This document shows, piece after piece, positions 25,239 to 34,462 of a stretch of 64,000 nucleotides of DNA. Made by a program: the position numbers and the translations under genes. The stretch is from CALABS01 sp050260775 (GTDB lineage Bacteria > Pseudomonadota > Alphaproteobacteria > Rhodospirillales > Magnetospirillaceae): assembly GCA_050260775.1 (NCBI GenBank), contig JBLNCP010000059.1, positions 19,368 through 83,367 of the forward strand, given 5' to 3'. Position 1 is the first letter of the stretch, and the number at the start of each line of letters is the position of its first letter. Under the pieces are notes generated by a model. It worked only from the letters and a program-made list of their open reading frames with translations, was not told the origin of the DNA and ran no database searches.

Positions 25239-26894
25239 GTGAACGCATTCCTGCAGATGATGCGCGGCCTGGGGCCGATGCGGCTGGCCGCGATCGCCGG
25301 TGTCGGCGTGTCGATCCTCGGCTTCTTCATCTACCTGATGAGCCGGGTGGCGACGCCGCAGATGGAGCTGCTCTACGGCGACCTCGACCTCGCCGATTCC
25401 AAGACCATCGTCGACAAGCTGGCCTCCGAGAAGGTTCCCTACGAGATCCGCAAGGACGGCGCCGAGATCTGGGTCCCCAAGGACCGCAAGATGGACCTGC
25501 GCGTCAAGATGGCCGAGCAGGCGATGCCGTCCAACGGCCGCGTCGCCGGCTACGAACTGTTCGACAAGCAGGACGCGCTGGGCTCCACCAGCTTCCAGCA
25601 GAACATCAACTATGTGCGCGCGCTGGAAGGCGAGCTGTCGCGCACCATCCGCTCCATCGACAAGGTCAAGGGCGCCCGTGTCCATCTGGTGCTGCCCAAG
25701 CGCGAGGCGTTCTCGCGCGAGGCCAACGACCCCTCGGCCTCGGTCATCCTCAAGATGCAGGGCAACGCGCGGCTCGAGCGCAGCCAAGTGCTGGCGATCC
25801 AGCACCTGATCGCCGCCGCCGTGCCCAAGATGAAGCCCTCGCGCATCTCCATCGTCGACGATCGCGGCACCCTGCTGGCCAAGGGCTTCGACAACGACCG
25901 CGAGGTGGCGGCCCAGACCGCCGAGGAACTGCGGCTCAACACCGAGAACCGCATGGCGCGCACCGTCGAGGAGCTTCTGGAGAAGTCCCTCGGCCCGGGC
26001 CGCGTGCGCGTCGAGGTCTCGCTCGAGATGGACCTGTCGCGCGCCGTCACCACCGAGGAGACCTACGACCCCGAAAGCCGCGTGGTGCGCAGCCAGGTCA
26101 CCGTCAACGAGGACGAGAAGTCCTCCGAGGGCGAGCAGAGCGCGGTGTCGGTCACCCAGAACCTGCCCGACCCCAACGCCTCCTCCTCCGGCAACCGGTC
26201 GTCGTCCTCGTCCAACAAGTCGCAGGAAACGGTCAACTACGAGATCTCGAAGAAGACCAAGAACGTCGTGCGCGAGATGGGCGAGATCAAGAAGATCTCG
26301 GCCGCGGTGCTGGTCGACGTCATCCGCGAGCGCGGCGCCGACGGCAAGTTCATCCAGCGCGACCGCACGCCCGAGGAGCTGGCGCAGATCGAGATGCTGG
26401 TGAAGTCGGCGGTCGGCTTCACCAAGGACCGCGACGACCAGGTGAAGGTCGCGCAGATGTCCTTCTACAAGGGCGACGAGATCGCGGAAGAGACCCCGCC
26501 CGGCGAATTCATCATGGGCATTCCGCGCGAGTTCATCGAGAAGGTGGCCTCGAACCTCGGCCTGTCCATCGTCGCCATCCTGTTCCTGCTGCTGGTGCTG
26601 CGCCCGCTCATCAGCCGCGCCATCGAGAGCATGCAGGGCCAGGTCGGCCCCGACGGCCGCCGCCTGCTGACCGGCGAGCCCGGCGTGCCGCAGCTGGCCG
26701 GCCCCGGCGCCGCGCCACTGCCCGCCCCGGCCCTTGGCGGCGAGGAGGAGGTCATCGCCGACGAACTGATCGACATCGACAAGGTCGAGGGCCGCGTCAA
26801 GGCGTCGTCGATCCGCAAGATCGGCGAGATCGTCGACAAGCACCCCGAGGAAGCCCTGTCCATCGTCCGCAGCTGGCTGTACCAGGAAAGCTAA
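25239..26894 (+). CDS. fliF: Flagellar MS-ring protein FliF
   Basis: Forms the MS ring in the inner membrane, the base on which rotor and export gate assemble. 551 aa with the GTG start at 25239 (NAFLQMMRGLGPMRLAAIAGV, matching alphaproteobacterial FliF N-termini). A membrane helix near 18-38, ring-building motifs (ATPQMELLYGDLDLADSKTI, ALEGELSRTIRSIDKVKGARVHLVLPKRE), a Ser/Asn-rich loop (NASSSGNRSSSSSNKSQET), a second helix (LSIVAILFLLLVLRPLI, about 425-441), and the C-terminal FliG-binding helix (SSIRKIGEIVDKHPEEALSIVRSWLYQ). It heads the second sigma-54 flagellar unit; fliG starts 6 bp downstream. Confidence 0.96.
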   Translation: MNAFLQMMRGLGPMRLAAIAGVGVSILGFFIYLMSRVATPQMELLYGDLDLADSKTIVDKLASEKVPYEIRKDGAEIWVPKDRKMDLRVKMAEQAMPSNGRVAGYELFDKQDALGSTSFQQNINYVRALEGELSRTIRSIDKVKGARVHLVLPKREAFSREANDPSASVILKMQGNARLERSQVLAIQHLIAAAVPKMKPSRISIVDDRGTLLAKGFDNDREVAAQTAEELRLNTENRMARTVEELLEKSLGPGRVRVEVSLEMDLSRAVTTEETYDPESRVVRSQVTVNEDEKSSEGEQSAVSVTQNLPDPNASSSGNRSSSSSNKSQETVNYEISKKTKNVVREMGEIKKISAAVLVDVIRERGADGKFIQRDRTPEELAQIEMLVKSAVGFTKDRDDQVKVAQMSFYKGDEIAEETPPGEFIMGIPREFIEKVASNLGLSIVAILFLLLVLRPLISRAIESMQGQVGPDGRRLLTGEPGVPQLAGPGAAPLPAPALGGEEEVIADELIDIDKVEGRVKASSIRKIGEIVDKHPEEALSIVRSWLYQES

Positions 26895-26900
26895 CGAGCC

Positions 26901-27920
26901 ATGGCCCGCGTCAAGGAAGACTACCGCAGCCTCACCGGCCCTCAGAAGGCGGCCATGCTGATGCTCTCGCTGGGCGAGGAGCACTCGGCCAAGCTGTTCT
27001 CCATGATGGGCGACGACGAGATCAAGGAACTGTCCCAGATCATGGCCAATCTGGGCACGGTGTCCTCGAACCTGGTCGAGCGCCTGTTCGTCGAGTTCGC
27101 CGACCAGATCTCGTCCACCGGCTCGCTGGTCGGCTCGCACGAGAGCACCGAGCGCCTGCTCTTGAAGGCCCTCAACAAGGACCGCGTCACCGCGATCATG
27201 GAGGAAATCCGTGGTCCGGCCGGCCGCACCATGTGGGACAAGCTCGGTAACGTGAACGAGCAGGTGCTGGCCAACTACCTGAAGAACGAGTACCCGCAGA
27301 CCGTCGCGGTGGTGCTGTCGAAGATCAAGCCCGACCACGCCGCCCGCGTGCTGTCGATCCTGCCCGAGAACTTCGCCATGGAAGTCATCATGCGCATGCT
27401 GCGCATGGAGGCGGTGCAGAAGGAGGTTTTGGACGGCGTGGAAAAGACCCTGCGCACCGAATTCATGAGCAACCTGGCGCGCACCCAGCGCCGCGACGCC
27501 CACGAGCTCATGGCCGACATCTTCAATAACCTCGACCGCAACGCCGAGAACCGCTTCATGTCGGCCCTGGAGGAGCGCAACCGCGAATCCGCCGAGCGCA
27601 TCAAGCAGCTCATGTTCACCTTCGAGGACCTCGGCCGCATCGACGCCGCCGGCATCCAGACCCTGCTGCGCCAGGTGGAGAAGGACAAGCTGGGCTTGGC
27701 CCTCAAGGGCGCCTCCGACACCATCAAGGACCTGTTCTTCAAGAACATGTCCGAGCGCGCCGGCAAGATGCTGCGCGAGGACATGGAGGCCCTGGGTCCG
27801 GTGCGACTCAGGGACGTCGACCAGGCGCAGGCGGCCATCGTCGCCATCGCCAAGGAACTGGCCGCCTCGGGCCAGATCGTCATCTCCGAGGGCCGCGAGG
27901 AAGACGAGCTGGTGTATTGA
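26901..27920 (+). CDS. fliG: Flagellar motor switch protein FliG
   Basis: Rotor component that binds FliF and FliM and contacts the stator MotA to make torque. 339 aa, normal length. N-terminal FliF-binding domain (LTGPQKAAMLMLSLGEEHSAKLF), middle domain (NEQVLANYLKNEYPQTVAVVLSKI), and C-terminal charge-bearing torque helix region (TFEDLGRIDAAGIQTLLRQVEKDKLGLALKGAS, then MSERAGKMLREDMEALGPVRLRDV) are all clear. It sits 6 bp after fliF and 2 bp before fliH. Confidence 0.98.
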   Translation: MARVKEDYRSLTGPQKAAMLMLSLGEEHSAKLFSMMGDDEIKELSQIMANLGTVSSNLVERLFVEFADQISSTGSLVGSHESTERLLLKALNKDRVTAIMEEIRGPAGRTMWDKLGNVNEQVLANYLKNEYPQTVAVVLSKIKPDHAARVLSILPENFAMEVIMRMLRMEAVQKEVLDGVEKTLRTEFMSNLARTQRRDAHELMADIFNNLDRNAENRFMSALEERNRESAERIKQLMFTFEDLGRIDAAGIQTLLRQVEKDKLGLALKGASDTIKDLFFKNMSERAGKMLREDMEALGPVRLRDVDQAQAAIVAIAKELAASGQIVISEGREEDELVY

Positions 27921-27922
27921 TC

Positions 27923-28615
27923 ATGGCGACCCGCCTGCAGAAGTTCATGTTCGACCTCGACTTCGACCACCCGGAGGGGCGCCCGGTCGAGGCCGAGCTG
28001 TCCACCGCCCCGGTCGAGTCCGAGCCGGAGCCCGACCTGCCGCCGCCGCCCATGTTCACCGAGGAGGAGCTCGGCATCGCCCGCGACGCCGCCTTCGAGG
28101 AGGGGCGCCAGGCGGGGCTGGCCGAAGCCGCCGAGATGACCGAGCGCATGGTCGCCCAGGCGCTGACCACGCTGACCGGCCAGATTTCGTCGATCTTCCA
28201 GCGCCAGGACGAGGCCAATGACGCCAACGCCCGCAATGCCGCTCGAGTGGCGCTGGCCGTCATCCGCAAGGTGCTGCCGGCAGCCTGCGAGAAGCACGCA
28301 TTCGACGAGGTGGCGCGCGTGGTCGAGGAGGTGGTCGGCCATATCCTCGACGAACCCCGCATCATCGTGCGATTGGCTGCCGACCTGGTGGAGCCGGTCC
28401 GCGAGCGCCTTGAGGCGGTGGCGGACGCCCATGGCTTCGAAGGCCGCGTGGTGGTGCAGGCCGACCCGCGGCTCGGCCCCGGCGATTGCCGGGTGGAATG
28501 GACCGACGGCGGCGCCGAACGCGACCAGGCCCGTCTGATGCAGGAAATCGAGGCCACCGTGGAACGCGCCCTGGCTCCGCCCGAGCGTGCCGCCACCCCC
28601 GCCGCCGTTGAATGA
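27923..28615 (+). CDS. fliH: Flagellar export ATPase regulator FliH
   Basis: Peripheral stalk-like protein that binds the export ATPase FliI and docks it at the C ring. 230 aa. A proline/glutamate-rich N-terminus (TRLQKFMFDLDFDHPEG ... PEPDLPPPPMF) leads into the FliH helix (LGIARDAAFEEGRQAGLAEAAEMTERM), which carries the AxxxG-type repeats, and an E/H-stalk C-terminal domain (NAARVALAVIRKVLPAACEKHAFDEVARVVEEVVGHI). ATG 27923 is 2 bp after the fliG stop, so translation is coupled. fliI, the usual next gene, is absent; fliN follows. Confidence 0.9.
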   Translation: MATRLQKFMFDLDFDHPEGRPVEAELSTAPVESEPEPDLPPPPMFTEEELGIARDAAFEEGRQAGLAEAAEMTERMVAQALTTLTGQISSIFQRQDEANDANARNAARVALAVIRKVLPAACEKHAFDEVARVVEEVVGHILDEPRIIVRLAADLVEPVRERLEAVADAHGFEGRVVVQADPRLGPGDCRVEWTDGGAERDQARLMQEIEATVERALAPPERAATPAAVE

Positions 28616-28652
28616 AAGTGTCGCCCGGCCGCGCCGGGTTGGGAGGTAACAG

Positions 28653-28976
28653 ATGTCCGACTTCGAACTGAACGACTTCAAGGGCGAGGACGAAGGCCAC
28701 CACGACGAGGTGCCGGACGCGCCGCGATCGGCGCGCGACCTCGAGGCGGTCTACGACATCCCGGTGCAGGTCTCGGCGGTGCTCGGCAAGGCGACGATGC
28801 AGGTCAACCAACTGCTCAAGCTGGGCCGCGGCGCCGTGGTCGAGCTGGACCGCAAGGTCGGCGAGGCCATCGACATCTACGTCAACAACCGCCTGGTCGC
28901 CCGCGGCGAAGTCGTGGTGGTGGAAGACCGCCTGGGCGTGACCATGACCGAAATCATCAAGACCGACCGTAGCTAG
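28653..28976 (+). CDS. fliN: Flagellar motor switch protein FliN
   Basis: C-ring component that with FliM forms the switch complex controlling rotation direction. 107 aa: an acidic variable N-terminus (about 1-30) and a SpoA/surface-presentation domain (DIPVQVSAVLGKATMQVNQLLKLGRGAVVELDRKVGEAIDIYVNNRLVARGEVVVVEDRLGVTMTEI), which is diagnostic. GGGAGGTAACAG is a strong ribosome-binding site. It lies between fliH and flbD; fliM is not in this window. Confidence 0.96.
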   Translation: MSDFELNDFKGEDEGHHDEVPDAPRSARDLEAVYDIPVQVSAVLGKATMQVNQLLKLGRGAVVELDRKVGEAIDIYVNNRLVARGEVVVVEDRLGVTMTEIIKTDRS

Positions 28977-28990
28977 GCAGGGTGGGCGCT

Positions 28991-30367
<1,377 letters not shown>

Positions 30368-30408
30368 CGGACGCGGCGATCGGCATCTAGGGGCGGCGGA
30401 CGGCGCAC

Positions 30409-32526
30409 ATGGCGGACGGTTTCCAGGCAACGGCGGCGGCGGGCGCGGCACGCGACATCTGGTCGCGGTTTGCCGTCGCGGCGCGGCGCGGCGACGTGAT
30501 CCTGGCGCTCGGCATCGTCGCGGTGCTGATGGTGCTGATCCTGCCCATGCCGCCCTGGCTGCTGGACATGGGCCTGGCCCTGTCGATCACCTTCGCGGTG
30601 CTGGTGCTGATGGTCTCGATCTTCATCGAGAAGCCGCTGCAATTCAGCTCGTTCCCCACCGTCATCCTGCTCGCCACCATGATCCGGCTGGCGCTCAACC
30701 TGGCCTCGACCCGACTGATCCTCGGGCACGGCCACGAGGGCGTTCACGGCGCCGGCGAAGTCATCGCCGCCTTCGCCAGCTTCATCATGGGCGACAGCTT
30801 CGTGATCGGCATCATCGTGTTCGCGATCCTGGTGATCGTGAACTTCGTGGTCATCACCAAGGGCTCCACCCGTATCGCCGAAGTGGCCGCCCGCTTCACC
30901 TTGGACGGCCTGCCCGGCAAGCAGATGGCCATCGACGCCGACCTGTCGTCGGGCCTGATCGACGAGGACACCGCCAAGAAGCGCCGCGCCGAGCTGGAGC
31001 TGGAATCGAAGTTCTTCGGCGCCATGGACGGTGCCTCGAAGTTCGTGCGCGGCGACGCGGTGGCCGGCCTGATGATCACCGCCATCAATGTGATCGGCGG
31101 CATGGTCATCGGCATGGTCCAGAACAATCTGACGTTCTGGAAGGCGGCCGACTTCTACACCAAGCTGACCGTCGGCGACGGCCTGGTCACCCAGGTCCCG
31201 GCGCTGCTGGTGTCGCTGGCCGCCGGCATCCTGGTCACCAAGGCGGGCGTCGACGAGGCGGTCGACCGTGCGCTGTCCAACCAGCTGGGCGGCTATCCGC
31301 GTGCGGTGGGCACCGCCGGCGCCCTGGTCGGCATGATGGCGCTGGTGCCGTCGATCCCGTTCCTGCCGTTCTTCCTGCTGGGCGGCGGCATGGGCGTGGC
31401 GGCGTTCCTGCTCGACAAGGGCCAGCGCGTCAAGGCCGAGCGCGAGGCGCTGGAGGCGGTCGAGAAGGCCAAGCAGGAAGCGCCGGTGGCCGAGGAACCG
31501 ATCTCGACCGCGCTCAAGATCGACATGGTGCGCCTGGAGCTCGGCTACGGCCTGCTGCAGATGATCAACAACCCCAAGGGCGTGAAGCTCACCGACCAGA
31601 TCAAGTCGCTGCGCCGGGCGCTCGCCTCCGACATGGGCTTCGTCATGCCCAGCGTGCGCATCCAGGACAACATGCAGCTGCCGGCCAACACCTACGTGGT
31701 GTTCATCAAGGAGGTGGAATCCGGCCGCGGCGACCTGCGTCCCAACATGTTGCTGATCATGGATCCGCGCGGCGAGGACATCACCCTTCCCGGCGAGAAG
31801 ACCAAGGAACCGACCTTCGGCCTGCCGGCCATGTGGGTCGATCCCACCAACCGCGAGGAGGCGTTGTTCCGCGGCTATACCGTGGTCGACCCGCCGACTG
31901 TGGTCACCACCCACCTGACCGAGGTGATCCGCGACAACATGTCCGAGCTGCTGTCGCACGCCGAGACCCAGAAGCTGCTGGACGAGCTCGACAAGGAACA
32001 GCAGAAGCTGGTGGCCGAGCTGATCCCGTCGCAGATCACCATCGGCGGCCTGCAGCGGGTGTTGCAGAACCTGCTGGGCGAGCGCATCTCGATCCGCGAC
32101 CTACCCACCATCCTCGAGGGCATCGCCGAGGCCTGCGGCCACACCCGCAACGTCGCCATGATCACCGAGCACGTCCGCGCCCGGCTGGCGCGCCAGATCT
32201 CGGACATCAACACCGGGCCGCAGGGCTTCATCCCGCTGGTCACCCTGTCGCCGGAATGGGAGCAGGCCTTCGCGGAATCGCTGGTCGGCCAGGGCGAGGA
32301 GAAGCAGCTGTCCATGTCGCCCTCGACGCTGCAGGACTTCATCACCCGGGTGCGCCAGACCTTCGAGCGCTTCGCCATGCAGGGCGAGACGCCGGTCCTG
32401 CTGACCAGCCCCATGGTGCGCCCCTACGTGCGCTCGATCATCGAGCGCTTCCGCCCGGTCACCGTGGTGATGAGCCAGTCGGAAATCCATCCCAAGGCCA
32501 AGATCAAGACGCTGGGGCAGATCTGA
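30409..32526 (+). CDS. flhA: Flagellar type III export-gate protein FlhA
   Basis: Core inner-membrane component of the flagellar export gate. 705 aa. About eight membrane helices in the first 330 residues, with the FHIPEP signature region (QFSSFPTVILLATMIRLALNLASTRLIL). Conserved cytoplasmic loop residues include VDEAVDRALSNQLGGYPRAVG. The C-terminal cytoplasmic domain (about 355-705) forms the nonameric ring that binds chaperone-substrate complexes (VRIQDNMQLPANTYVVFIKE, ITIGGLQRVLQNLLGERISIRDLPTILE). It is followed by a 94-bp palindromic repeat before flhF. Confidence 0.97.
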   Translation: MADGFQATAAAGAARDIWSRFAVAARRGDVILALGIVAVLMVLILPMPPWLLDMGLALSITFAVLVLMVSIFIEKPLQFSSFPTVILLATMIRLALNLASTRLILGHGHEGVHGAGEVIAAFASFIMGDSFVIGIIVFAILVIVNFVVITKGSTRIAEVAARFTLDGLPGKQMAIDADLSSGLIDEDTAKKRRAELELESKFFGAMDGASKFVRGDAVAGLMITAINVIGGMVIGMVQNNLTFWKAADFYTKLTVGDGLVTQVPALLVSLAAGILVTKAGVDEAVDRALSNQLGGYPRAVGTAGALVGMMALVPSIPFLPFFLLGGGMGVAAFLLDKGQRVKAEREALEAVEKAKQEAPVAEEPISTALKIDMVRLELGYGLLQMINNPKGVKLTDQIKSLRRALASDMGFVMPSVRIQDNMQLPANTYVVFIKEVESGRGDLRPNMLLIMDPRGEDITLPGEKTKEPTFGLPAMWVDPTNREEALFRGYTVVDPPTVVTTHLTEVIRDNMSELLSHAETQKLLDELDKEQQKLVAELIPSQITIGGLQRVLQNLLGERISIRDLPTILEGIAEACGHTRNVAMITEHVRARLARQISDINTGPQGFIPLVTLSPEWEQAFAESLVGQGEEKQLSMSPSTLQDFITRVRQTFERFAMQGETPVLLTSPMVRPYVRSIIERFRPVTVVMSQSEIHPKAKIKTLGQI

Positions 32527-32557
32527 TGAAGAGTCGGCACACCAACGCCCCCCTCGT

Positions 32558-32651
32558 GTCATCCCGACGACCAACGGGAGGAGGGATCTCGTCCGGTGGC
32601 CGTCGTGCCAGGTGTCAGGCGTACGCGGTCCCTCGCTTTGCTGGGGATGAC
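32558..32651. repeat. ~94-bp palindromic interspersed element, copy 1
   Basis: Begins GTCATCCC (32558-32565) and ends GGGATGAC (32644-32651), with further internal symmetry (GGAGGGATCTCG near the left, CGGTCCCTCGC near the right). A related 89-bp sequence lies at 60712-60800, sharing ATCCYGACGA at the left and TCCYTCGCT at the right. It splits the flagellar operon between flhA and flhF, and its right end supplies the only purine-rich stretch (GGGGA) before the flhF start. Confidence 0.75.
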
Positions 32652-32656
32652 GATCG

Positions 32657-33652
32657 ATGCGCCTGAAATCCTTCACCGCGCCGACCATGGCGGAAGCGAT
32701 GGAGATGGTGCGCTCCGAGCTCGGCGACGACGCCATCATCGTTTCGACCCAGCGGGCCGCCGGCACCAAGGGCGTGCGCATCACCGCCGCGCTGGAACCG
32801 GCCGACGCCGACCTCGCCATCGCCGAGATGCTGGAGGAGAGCGTCGATTCGTCGGCCGCCGAGGCGGTGCGGCAGGCGCTCGCCGACCATGGCGTGCCGC
32901 AGAAACTGGCCGACCGGCTGGTCAACGCCGCGCGCACCAGCGAGATCGGCGACCCGACGCTCGCCTGCGCCGCCGCGCTGGAGGCCGGCTTCGCCTTCGC
33001 CCACCTGCCCGAGCATTCCGCCCCGCGCCCCTTCATGCTGGTCGGCCCGCCGGGCTCGGGCAAGTCGATCGCCGTGGCCAAGCTGGCGGCGCGCAGCGTG
33101 CTCAAGCAGCGCCACGTGGCGGTGATGACCTGCGACAACATTCGCGCCGGCGCGGTCGAGCAGCTGGCCGCCTTCACCCGCATCCTCGAGATCGACCTCA
33201 TCCGGGCCCGCGGTCCGGAAAGCCTGCGAAAGGCGGTGGAGGGCGCGGCCGGCATGTTCGATCTGGTGCTGATCGACAGCCCCGGCCTCAATCCGTTCAA
33301 GCAATCGGATCTCGACTACCTGCAGGCCCTGATCGAGGCCGCCGACGTGGAGCCGATCCTGGTGATGGCCGCCGGTGGTGACCCCGCCGAGGCGGCCGAG
33401 ATGGCGGAAGCCTTCGGCGGCATCGGCGCCACCCGCCTGTTCGCCTCGCGCCTCGACACCACCCGGCGCCTGGGCGCCGTGCTGGCCGCCGCCGACGGCG
33501 GCCAGATGGCGCTGTGCGACGTCTCGGCCAGCCCGCATGTGGCAAGCGGTATCTCCCCCATTTCGGCGATTTCGCTGGCGCGCCTGATCGTGCCGCAGGC
33601 GCCCGAACCCCAACCCGACGAAACCTTCTGGACCGACGAGGCTCACGCATGA
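32657..33652 (+). CDS. flhF: Flagellar SRP-type GTPase FlhF
   Basis: SRP-family GTPase that sets flagellar position and number, often polar. 331 aa. N-terminal B domain (RLKSFTAPTMAEAMEMVRSELGDDAIIVSTQRA), an alpha-helical N domain, and the G domain: P-loop GPPGSGKS, MTCDNIRAGAVEQLAAF (G2-like), LIDSPG (G3, DxPG) and SRLD in place of the usual TKLD (G4). The variant G4 occurs in FlhF proteins and may change nucleotide affinity. The stop overlaps the flhG start (ATGA 33649-33652), so the two are coupled. Start ATG 32657 lies inside the repeat's flank and has no strong Shine-Dalgarno. Confidence 0.92.
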   Translation: MRLKSFTAPTMAEAMEMVRSELGDDAIIVSTQRAAGTKGVRITAALEPADADLAIAEMLEESVDSSAAEAVRQALADHGVPQKLADRLVNAARTSEIGDPTLACAAALEAGFAFAHLPEHSAPRPFMLVGPPGSGKSIAVAKLAARSVLKQRHVAVMTCDNIRAGAVEQLAAFTRILEIDLIRARGPESLRKAVEGAAGMFDLVLIDSPGLNPFKQSDLDYLQALIEAADVEPILVMAAGGDPAEAAEMAEAFGGIGATRLFASRLDTTRRLGAVLAAADGGQMALCDVSASPHVASGISPISAISLARLIVPQAPEPQPDETFWTDEAHA

Positions 33653-34446
33653 CGACCGACGCACCCCAGCTCGCGCCCCGCCCCACCCAACGGGCCAAGG
33701 GCCGCAACGTCGTCGCCGTCGCCTCGGGCAAGGGCGGCGTCGGCAAGACGTGGTTCGCCATCACCCTGTCCAACGCCCTCGCCAAGGCCGGCAAGCGCGT
33801 GCTGCTGTTCGACGGCGACCTGGGGCTGGCCAACGTCGATATCCAGCTGGGCCTGATGCCCAAGACCGACCTCGGCAGCGTGGTGGCCGGCCGGCTCACC
33901 CTCAACCAGGCCGTGGTGCAGTTCCCCGAAGGCGGCTTCGACATCATCGCCGGGCGGTCGGGCTCGGGCACGCTGGCCAACATCCCGCTGTCGCGCCTGC
34001 AGATGCTGGGCGAGGATTTGGTGGTGCTGGCCAACAACTACGACCGCGTCGTGGTCGACCTGGGCGCCGGCGTCGAGAAGACCACCCGCAACTTCGCGCA
34101 GCAGGCCGGCACCATCCTGGTGGTGACCACCGACGAGCCGACCTCGCTGACCGACGCTTATGCCTTCATCAAGGTGACGCACATGGAGCGTCCGGGCACC
34201 GACATGCGCATCGTCGTCAACATGGCCAATTCGACCCGCGAGGGCGAGCGCATCTACAACACCCTGCTCAAGGCTTGCGAAGGCTTCCTCAAGATCAGCC
34301 CGCCGCTGGCCGGCGTCATCCGGCGCGACCTCAAGGTGCGCGAGGCCATCCGCAACCAGACCCCCATCCTGGTGCGCTCGCCCAATTCCGAGGCCGCCGC
34401 CGACGTCGAGGCCATCGTCGACCGCCTGATCCGGGCCGCCAAGTAG
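33649..34446 (+). CDS. flhG: FlhG/MinD-like ATPase (flagellar number control)
   Basis: MinD/ParA-family ATPase that restrains FlhF to control flagellar number. 265 aa. Deviant Walker A KGGVGKTWF (SGKGGVGKT; the two-lysine MinD motif), FDGDLGLANVDIQLG, VVVDLGAG (Walker B-like), and TTDEPTSLTDAYAFIK are diagnostic. A C-terminal DVEAIVDRLIRAAK helix ends the protein. It couples with flhF (4-bp overlap) and is followed 16 bp later by the FliK-like gene. Confidence 0.94.
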   Translation: MTTDAPQLAPRPTQRAKGRNVVAVASGKGGVGKTWFAITLSNALAKAGKRVLLFDGDLGLANVDIQLGLMPKTDLGSVVAGRLTLNQAVVQFPEGGFDIIAGRSGSGTLANIPLSRLQMLGEDLVVLANNYDRVVVDLGAGVEKTTRNFAQQAGTILVVTTDEPTSLTDAYAFIKVTHMERPGTDMRIVVNMANSTREGERIYNTLLKACEGFLKISPPLAGVIRRDLKVREAIRNQTPILVRSPNSEAAADVEAIVDRLIRAAK

Positions 34447-34462
34447 GCGGGGGCCCACCCCC

